Of a stretch of DNA of 64,000 bases, positions 57,108 through 64,000 are shown in pieces. The DNA is taken from contig NC_089274.1 in NCBI RefSeq assembly GCF_963678975.1, positions 2,902,001 to 2,966,000 of the forward strand. The letters are read 5' to 3'. A program made the translations under genes and the position numbers. The notes below the pieces were generated by a model. That model was not told the origin of the DNA. It worked only from the letters and a program-made list of their open reading frames with translations, and made no database searches. Origin of the DNA: Dysidea avara (taxonomy: Eukaryota; Porifera; Demospongiae; Dictyoceratida; Dysideidae). The stretch's first letter is position 1. Every line of letters starts with the position of its first letter.

Positions 57108-60100
57108 CTAATGGTTTTGATAATTTTCCACCAAACTAAGTATGTAGTCTTCTGCATGGCTATCAATCATACTAGCAGCAGGTATGCTTGGTCTTGGAGT
57201 AACACTACTATTTGCTTCCTCGATGGGTTCAACAACCTGTAACAATATTGGTGTATTTTGAATGAGCTTTTTGGTTTAATTTCTGGCTGAATACACATAA
57301 TATTATATCCTTGCTTTCAGTCTTCATGGTTTGATTAGTGAGAAATTTTAGTTGGTGGATTCTGCCAGTATCCAATATTACAATGACTCACTTAAATGTT
57401 CCGTAATTTATTGTTAGTAATGAGCAACCCCGTATTTACCAAACAGTGTGCCAATATAATATTATTATTATGTAGTGCTGCCAACAAATCATGCATTTAG
57501 TATGTATGTCTTCCTGAGACACATGCATAGTTAGTATGTAATACAAAGCACAATATTGATGGTCATAAAAAACATACAGAACTTACTAGGCCTGATAGAA
57601 ATTCAGCTTGTGTACTCTCTAAAGTAGTACCATCCTCGACTGTCACAACTGGTGTACCTAGTTCACTGTAAAATGGTTGCAAGCAAAGCTGCTCTCGTAT
57701 ACTCTTAATCATACCATCTTTATTATCAGTTACCAATATTGGTAGTATATCTGTTGATGGTACCACTGTGTGGGCATAATGTCCATAAACACTGCAGGTG
57801 TGGCTGTGGTGTGAAGGTGGGTGATATGGTGTTGTTTGTGGTGGAAGGTCAACTGCTTCAGTAGGAGAAATTTCATTTTTAACGATGACGTGCTATTTAA
57901 CAAAATCATATAATGTAAACACATATGTATGAAAAATATACACTTTAATTTTGATGGATGCACATCAAGAATTATATGCTACCTGAAAATTTTTTAATGT
58001 GCCTTATTTTTCCATGCATGTCACTGTATGTGGTAATAGATTACTTGTGAAATTAAGACTGAAATAACAACTATGAGTGTAAGAATTAAACCATCAAAGT
58101 GTGCTTGGTACAAAATTGCAAAGGTGCTACGTGGAAAACAAAGCAAAAAAAGTATACATTGTGGATTATGCATGCAGTTGTTGTCTGCAAATAGCCATAG
58201 AAAGTTCAGTAACTATAGTACACCCTGTAATTATATCTGGTGTGGGTGGCTTAATTTTGTACTGCATAATATGCATATATAAAAGTGGAAATTTTCAGTA
58301 TCAAGACAAACTAATGTGCACAAAGTTATTGCCTAAGCAAAACACTTAACTGTATACATTATATGCATGCACACGCATTATACATTACATGCATGCCCTT
58401 GAAACTTTTCACTATACACATGCACACATTTCACTATACCCACACACTATGCACTATGCCTCAGAATGTGTACAACACCAACACATCATTAACTCTATAT
58501 AGAAGTCAAAATGATTTAATTCACTAGACCTTTACTTATGTAAATAACAGCTGCATATGCATGTCACACATTCCATCGTCATATTCACCTGGTCTAATAA
58601 TGGAGGTATTGGACTGACTGGACTCCCTGGCTCTGCATGACCAAAGGAGTGAATATCATGGGTAGGAGTAAGCACAGACTCTCCATCAATGTGAGGCACT
58701 ATGAAATTATTAGAGTCTCCTTCACTGACTGTGCCGCCATGATAGAGTGAGGTCACTAGTACACTATTCACATCATGATTCACTTCTTCCTGTGGCAGTG
58801 AAATGATGGTCTCAGAAGAGAGTTGACTGATTACTATAAATTAAAAGTGTATAGTTTTATTTTTCATTGTAATTATAGGTATATTACAGGTTGGTGAGTT
58901 TTTCTTGATACTGTTTTGATCATTATTACTGTGCAGTTTTTCTATGATCTGGCACATGCACATTACTCAAAAGGTCACAGTATGTCATACAGTGCTGTAT
59001 AGTAAGGATTATGGAGGTTTGGGCTTTCTTGCCCAATATATATTGCCAAAAACCTGCAGCCTCACTTTCCAGCTTGATACTGTGGATTTTCTGTCCATTT
59101 GAACATTGCGTACCGCATTGGAACTGTATTAGTATATATGCAATACGCGATGTTCAAATGGACAAAAAATCCACAGTAGTATTGGTTAGACACAACTATT
59201 CCTTCAGAGTGATCCCAACAAGTTTTTACTGAATTTTCTACTAACTATATAACTAACTGATGGCACACATCGACTTTAACAGTATGAGTGTGATTTCTTC
59301 ACTGTTCATTGTCACTTCAGCCTGAGACATACCTTTTCACCAGCTGCTGCAGCTATGGTGCATGCTTCATGGACTTATTACCTTTGTCCTGTGTCCCATT
59401 TCTTTCTCCATGCACTACCACAGTGACTGGATTGATTGCAGAAACAGTTTTGTTTGTAATGCTGTGTAACAAATAAAGCCACTTTTCAGTAATTGATATT
59501 TGGGATACAGGTTTAAACAAGTATAAGGAAAACTTTTTAGAGTAAAATAGCAATGAAACAAGGGAGGTCATCTACACCTGCAGCTGTACTATGGTACCCA
59601 CACTTCATTCATGGCTATAAACTCTGTATATAAGTAGGAATTAATGTCCACTGTATAGCTGCAGACCTTCCTTGCTTTTATTTATCCCAGCTCAAATATA
59701 AATTTTACCTTATACTTGTACTAAGTGAACTTTTAATCGATCACTAAACATACCAGTTGTTTACTAAAACAATTAGCCATGCATCAAGTACAAGATTGCT
59801 AGTGACAAAGAGTACTATTGAAATCCATTTCATTCTCAATAAATGCTCATAAAATCTGTTTTTATAGAATAGTTTTACTAAATTTTATTAATTTACAATG
59901 ACAACAAAGTGATCATTCAACCATACAGTATATTTTCTGTAATTCTACAAATATCCCATTTCTACACTGGCAAAGTTCAGTCAGATGTACACTGACATCT
60001 TTGTGTGTATATAGAATCATAATTATTTATTCATATATATTCTGTGGTAGGTCAATTTCCAAATAACAATTAGAGTAATGAAGTATTATAGATTTCAGAT

Positions 60101-62366
60101 ATGAATATAAGTCTATATGTTACTATAAGCATGACGAAAAGTCCCTTAGTTAACACATTCCAAAAGTGTAAACTGAGTAATATACTTTATGATGGCAGTT
60201 AGGATTCAGAAGAGATTACAAGCATGTAAATATTGGAATGTGTGATATAGACAGAACTGTTGTACAGGAACTAAATAACAATTGCAAAAGTAAAGCACTG
60301 CATGGTATGGGCCAACTAACTGACAGTGGAAACCAGCTAGTTAGGACACGCATATATACTGAATGCCACTGCAATGAACAAGATTGTAGTCAAGTCAGTA
60401 TAAAGTGAATTTAACCCTGTATGTACCTCTCCAAGAATATAGTAATAGTACTATAGTCTTTAATGCATTCTATTCTGTTATAATTGAAGGGACCAGCAGC
60501 AAAGGGGGATAAGTGCCAATTGAAAATTTAGGTCAGTGACCACATAGTGAGCATTAAACAGAATTTTGGGACATAATTGAATTATTGTAATATTTGCTAA
60601 AAATCAATTTGAAACTGCCATGAAATAGTTTTAAATTCTGTTTAGTTGGTGACAATATCGTTCACCTGGTTTAAAACAAGCCATTCTAATTTTAGAAAAC
60701 CTAAAATCCTCTTTTTCCACTGACCCCTTCAATATACTATGAAGAATTTTTATCATGGATAAAACTTCACACCTGAAAGTACATGAGTACCATATAGCCA
60801 GAGGCGAGGGGCAGATTTCGTGAGTAATGACAGCTTTGTGAAACTATGATTGTGAAATGTTTGAGGTTACATACACATAGCTATTACCTAAGTGAAATGT
60901 TTTCTAGGCTTTCGTGAATTTAAAAATGCGAAACTCATAGTTTTGTGAAAGTTTTGTCCCTCAAAAATTTCCAGCTATACAGTACATATAGGTGACAACT
61001 TGTTTATCAGTTTACAGTGGTAATAATATATAATTGTCTGGTATGACCACATTTCACCTATTGTATTCATAAACCTTAACAGAAGCCCTTTAAAACCCTT
61101 TGGCACCCTTCATAGCAAGGCTCCAATTCTTTGTATTGAATAAGCTAAATGTGGTCATATAGTCACTTGCCCCTCTATTATTACCTTTTGATTTTATTTG
61201 ATTACTACTAAGCATGAGGGCAAGTTGCAATTGAATAATATTAACACATTATTTTCATAAGTGTTTTGATTTTAACCAGATATCATCACCATATTATAGG
61301 GAAACCATCAAATACATGTTTGTCTACTATTAAAACACTACCTTTACTAACAAGGCAAAGCCAGTTGCATGCATGGACACTTGCTTCTAACATTTCTTGA
61401 CTCGAATATAATTAAGCTGATGAATCGACAGACCAATGTGCCTGCCACTTCACTGTTGCTTCTGCCTCACAGAAGGCAGAAGCAACAGTGAAGTGCCTCA
61501 CAGAAGGCAGACAATTAAGCCTCAATTAAGCTTCTGCCTCACAGAAGGCAGACAATTAAGTGATACATAAGTATTGAGTCATAACTTATACAAGTGTTTA
61601 ATGAGGAGTTGTGCTTATTTGGATGTAAAAATGTACACTATTCCAGAGTCAATTATTACTTCTTGACATAAGCCACTTGTCAGGCAAACATCATGCATGC
61701 ATGGCCGACCACAATGGAACCTGCCTGACAAAATGTCAGATCAAAATACAAGGAAGTATATGGTCCAAGGTTGCATAGTTTTTCATGCATAAGTAAATAG
61801 CGAACGCAATAATGATTGTACTATTATACATACTAAGGTTAAGTAAATCTATTGATGTGTTCCCTGAGTGCCAAATTGTGTAAAGCAGCAGTGTATCAAT
61901 GTCAGGTAATTTAAAGCTCTGACATTTTCACTGGAGCATTAAAAAAATGTCTCTGTACCATTCCAGTAGTCCATTCTACTGTTTATACACTTTCCCCGGT
62001 AACACAAGCAACTATATTACTATTGAAGTGCTTTGATTGGCTAATGAGCAGTGTTCTATAGTTTATAAACTTTCAGATAGCATATTTATGCAAACTTCCC
62101 ATAAAGTTGTCAAGCTTATAATTTTCTGATGTCAGTGCATGCATACTATATATATATGTATATATCGATGGTGTAGTAACAATTAACTCCTAGCTGCAAT
62201 CGCTTAATATAAAATTTCTTAGCTGTGTGCGAATACTATAGCTAATTGTCTCTTTGATAGAAAGTGTTTTATTTTACAATTATAATCATAATAATCAACA
62301 TGCAGTATAATGATTTTAAACGTTTTCCTCACCATAAGTCTCAATTTCTTGACCTCCGGATGCCAT
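57108..62366 (-). CDS. Gene C: unknown 4-exon protein, possible relative of A and B
   Basis: Exons in gene order: 62366-62333 (MASGGQEIETY), 58833-58589, 57892-57587, 57236-57108 with stop TAG. Junctions are GT-AG and all phases match; 714 coding nt, 237 aa. Exon 2 includes SQLSSETIISLPQEE, exon 3 PILVTDNKDGMIKSIREQL and TPVVTVEDGTTLES, exon 4 VVEPIEEANSS and AEDYILSLVENYQNH. The phase order (1, then 1-0, then 0-0, then last) is that of genes A and B with the 0-1/1-0 exon pair missing, and MIKSI-REQL is weakly like the LIRTHQREL region, so distant kinship is possible. The first exon is short and 3.5 kb away, so it is less certain than exons 2-4. It starts head-to-head with gene D. Function unknown. 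Confidence 0.55.
59080..59176. mobile_element. 97-bp Tc1/mariner-type MITE
   Basis: The ends CTGTGGATTTTCTGTCCATT and (reverse complement) CTGTGGATTTTTTGTCCATT belong to inverted repeats of about 33 bp with few mismatches. TA flanks both sides (59078-59079 and 59177-59178), the Tc1/mariner target. No coding capacity. Confidence 0.78.
59280..59720 (+). repeat. Composite repeat, third partial copy
   Basis: GACTGGATTGATTGCAGAAAC near 59424 matches the 18400-19160 unit, and AAACAAGTATAAGGAAAAC near 59514 begins a diverged hairpin ending near 59720 (TTTTACCTTATACTTGTAC). Order and orientation match the 18.4-kb copy. Confidence 0.5.
61446..61495. repeat. Perfect 22-bp stem, 6-nt loop hairpin
   Basis: CACTTCACTGTTGCTTCTGC(CT) pairs without mismatch with (AG)GCAGAAGCAACAGTGAAGTG around the loop CACAGA. 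It is followed by direct repeats of CCTCACAGAAGGCAG at 61495 and near 61536. Size and pairing would allow a small-RNA precursor, but a recent snap-back duplication is simpler. Confidence 0.85.
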
Positions 62367-62971
62367 CCAGCCAAATAGCTAAAATACAGCAATAATATTA
62401 TCATTCAATTAAATAGCTCTGCCGGCATGGTATACAGAATATAGGTACAGATTATAGCTCATACAACTCATGCATGTTGTGATTAGATGCTTGATACTGC
62501 ATGCATGTATGTAACTTTGCATGTATGGGACTGGAAGATGCATGCCGCTACAAATTGCATGACTTGAAGCCACACTAGTCTGAAAAATTGCAGCACCATA
62601 GCTATCAGTAATTTTATACACTACAGCCGGCATGCATCAGCGCAAACTCTGAGCCGGTTTGACCTCTAAAAATCGATCATGATGTCTATTGATGTCTACT
62701 GCGCCACATGTAGTGCAGCAGTAGCTATCATAGCTAACCACCTGGCGTCACTCACCAGACCATGCGGTAACTGGGCTGACAACGTTACAGTAAATACAGC
62801 TCAGTAGTGCGTGCATGTATGCACCTCGGCACCAACACACGATGACATCAACAGCACTTACAACAGTAAATACTAGCCGTAGATGAACACGTTGAAGTCA
62901 CACCACAACCCCGGTTGCTACCTGGGATATGCCAAATGATCTATGGTCAATTTGCATGATTTGCCTCTTAA
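62367..62971. promoter_or_regulatory. Shared 5' region between genes C and D
   Basis: About 600 bp separate the start of gene C (minus) and the first open exon of gene D (plus), so a bidirectional promoter is plausible. GCATGCA words are frequent (62490-62640). No TATA box or clear initiator is visible. Confidence 0.35.
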
Positions 62972-63737
62972 ATGCTGAAACGTCTCGTGACCCCACTTGT
63001 CACAGTGCAGCATGCAGACTCACGTGAAATAATAGTCGGATCAGATGTCTACCGTCTTTCACCTCGCCTTTCACGCGGCTTTTCGATGACGAACTCGAGT
63101 CAACACTACTCAGATGCTCGTTTAATGCAAGGTGAGCAACTGATTGTTTATAGCCACCAGATTACACCGGCCCATCTTATTTTTCTTTTCAGGTGTTTAG
63201 AACCCGTGACGAGAATCGCTTTTGTGTGCCATACCGGCTATATGGACTGCCTTGGACTGGCCTGACACAGACGGATGTCTTTCTTGTGATCGGCTTGTTA
63301 TCAAACGCCACTCGTAGGAGTTCAGGTATTCTATTCGCAAAATTTATGTGGTGTGCATGCGATTAGCTGAGTAGATCAAGAAGTTTGCGGAGATTTGGTC
63401 CAGCTGCACCGATTTGTTCACTATAAGTTACATAGTTTCTATTGTACTGGCACTTTGTACTCACATATCTTTTCACTCAAAAGACGAATTTCAGATTCGC
63501 AAGTACCATAAGAAAGAGCAACTCTCGGTGAACAGGATGGTACCAAATGAAGCTCAGTATACAAAAACTCCGCTCATCATTTTCACAATAAAGGAACACA
63601 ATCATCTGCAATGCATTTCCAATGGACATTTTGATGATTCTAATAGATTCATTCATATCTCGTGGCACGTTTGGATTATCCCGGATTCGCTGCTAGATTC
63701 GTTTAGCTTATTCTTGAGCGATTCCAACAAGCCATAG
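62972..63737 (+). CDS. Gene D: unknown spliced gene, 5' end unresolved
   Basis: The exons supported best are 63201-63325 (TRDENRFCVPYRLYGLPWTG region, ending AGTTCAG|GTATTC) and 63484-63737 (DEFQIRKYHKKEQLSVNR, then IIFTIKEHNHLQC, ending SDSNKP and TAG), which join in phase after a CTCAAAAG acceptor. The upstream exon ends at 63131 (GCAAG|GTGAGC). Two frames are open in it. One starts MLKRLVTPLVTVQHAD at 62972 but meets a stop in the next exon. The other (FTSPFTRLFDDELESTLLRC) joins exon 2 in frame through the TTTAG acceptor at 63200 but has no ATG. A missing first exon or a base error would explain this. No known domain recognised. Confidence 0.45.
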
Positions 63738-64000
63738 TGAGCACTAAACTATCACTTGTCAAAACGATGGCAAAGTTGGAGGTTAAATATGTGTGTGATT
63801 CTGAACGAGATTATTACTTTGATTTGTCCGTCTGGCTAGGTCTGACTAGTAACGCACAGGAAGGCTGAACTATAAATCACTCCTTAGAATTAATACAGAG
63901 CTAGAAAATGATTTTACTAAAGAAGTATTGTATGCGTACTAAAGTTCTAATGTTCCTGCCTGGATCCAGTACACCTGTCATGAATACACTATACGCAGCA
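63738..64000. other. 3' flank of gene D
   Basis: A short open frame from 63768 (MAKLEVKYVCDSERDYYFDL..., 33 codons) lies just after the stop of gene D in another frame. It could be the first exon of a further gene continuing past the window, with a possible GTCTGA donor, but support is thin. Confidence 0.25.

Larger units (their letters stand above)
58837..62332. other. Intron 1 of gene C
   Basis: Holds MITEs listed separately at 59080-59176 and 59518-59720 and a perfect hairpin at 61446-61495. CCATTCCAGTAGTCCATTC near 61962 is an end of the foldback family at 42436. The CGTGAATTTAAAAATGCGAAAC stretch near 60913 belongs to a further dispersed family. Exons missed here cannot be excluded. Confidence 0.35.

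Overview
The window is nuclear DNA of an animal, most likely an early-branching invertebrate such as a demosponge. The evidence is AT-rich DNA, GT-AG introns, dense small DNA-transposon debris and metazoan-type copia, hAT and LINE remnants. The sponge assignment is an impression, not proof. No rRNA, CRISPR or bacterial-type operon was seen, and no intact tRNA was recognised.

Gene content is sparse. Three minus-strand spliced genes could be assembled by hand so that every exon junction keeps the reading frame. Gene A (1044-4114, 9 exons, 849 codons) and gene B (17675-30879, 9 exons, 938 codons) are paralogues. Their 3' exons match one for one in order and intron phase, and they share a (V/I)TC..VQET start to the last exon and an HQR motif. 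Gene C (57108-62366, 4 exons, 237 codons) has a compatible but shorter exon-phase pattern and may be a diverged third member. None belongs to a family I recognise. Gene A contains a young 583-bp tandem duplication that made a chimeric exon and duplicated a module in frame. A plus-strand gene D (about 62972-63737) starts head-to-head with gene C, but its 5' part is unresolved. A small minus-strand gene or pseudogene E (39818-40433) has an in-frame TAG that could also serve as a splice acceptor.

The rest is mostly mobile DNA. 4.9-6.5 kb holds LINE fragments and a 38-bp micro-transposon. 7.07-11.79 kb is a degraded copia element with two 277-bp LTRs and a primer site matching the anticodon arm of initiator tRNA-Met. 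12.6-13.6 kb is a gypsy integrase fragment. 23.15-25.72 kb is a dead hAT transposon, bounded by a perfect 8-bp target duplication, that lies in an intron of gene B and carries a nested MITE. 31.7-38 kb contains hAT-type MITEs, a LINE 3' end and two large MITEs in opposite orientation, one with a further element inside it. 40.9-43.1 kb is a cluster of palindromic foldback elements with a 13-bp minisatellite. 43-57 kb is gene-poor, with MITEs, a SINE and recent small tandem duplications.

Nothing here forms an operon-like or pathway-like system. The items of most interest are the unknown A/B(/C) gene family with ongoing exon duplication, and the family of elements ending in CAAGAGTTCATAAT with 7-bp target duplications.
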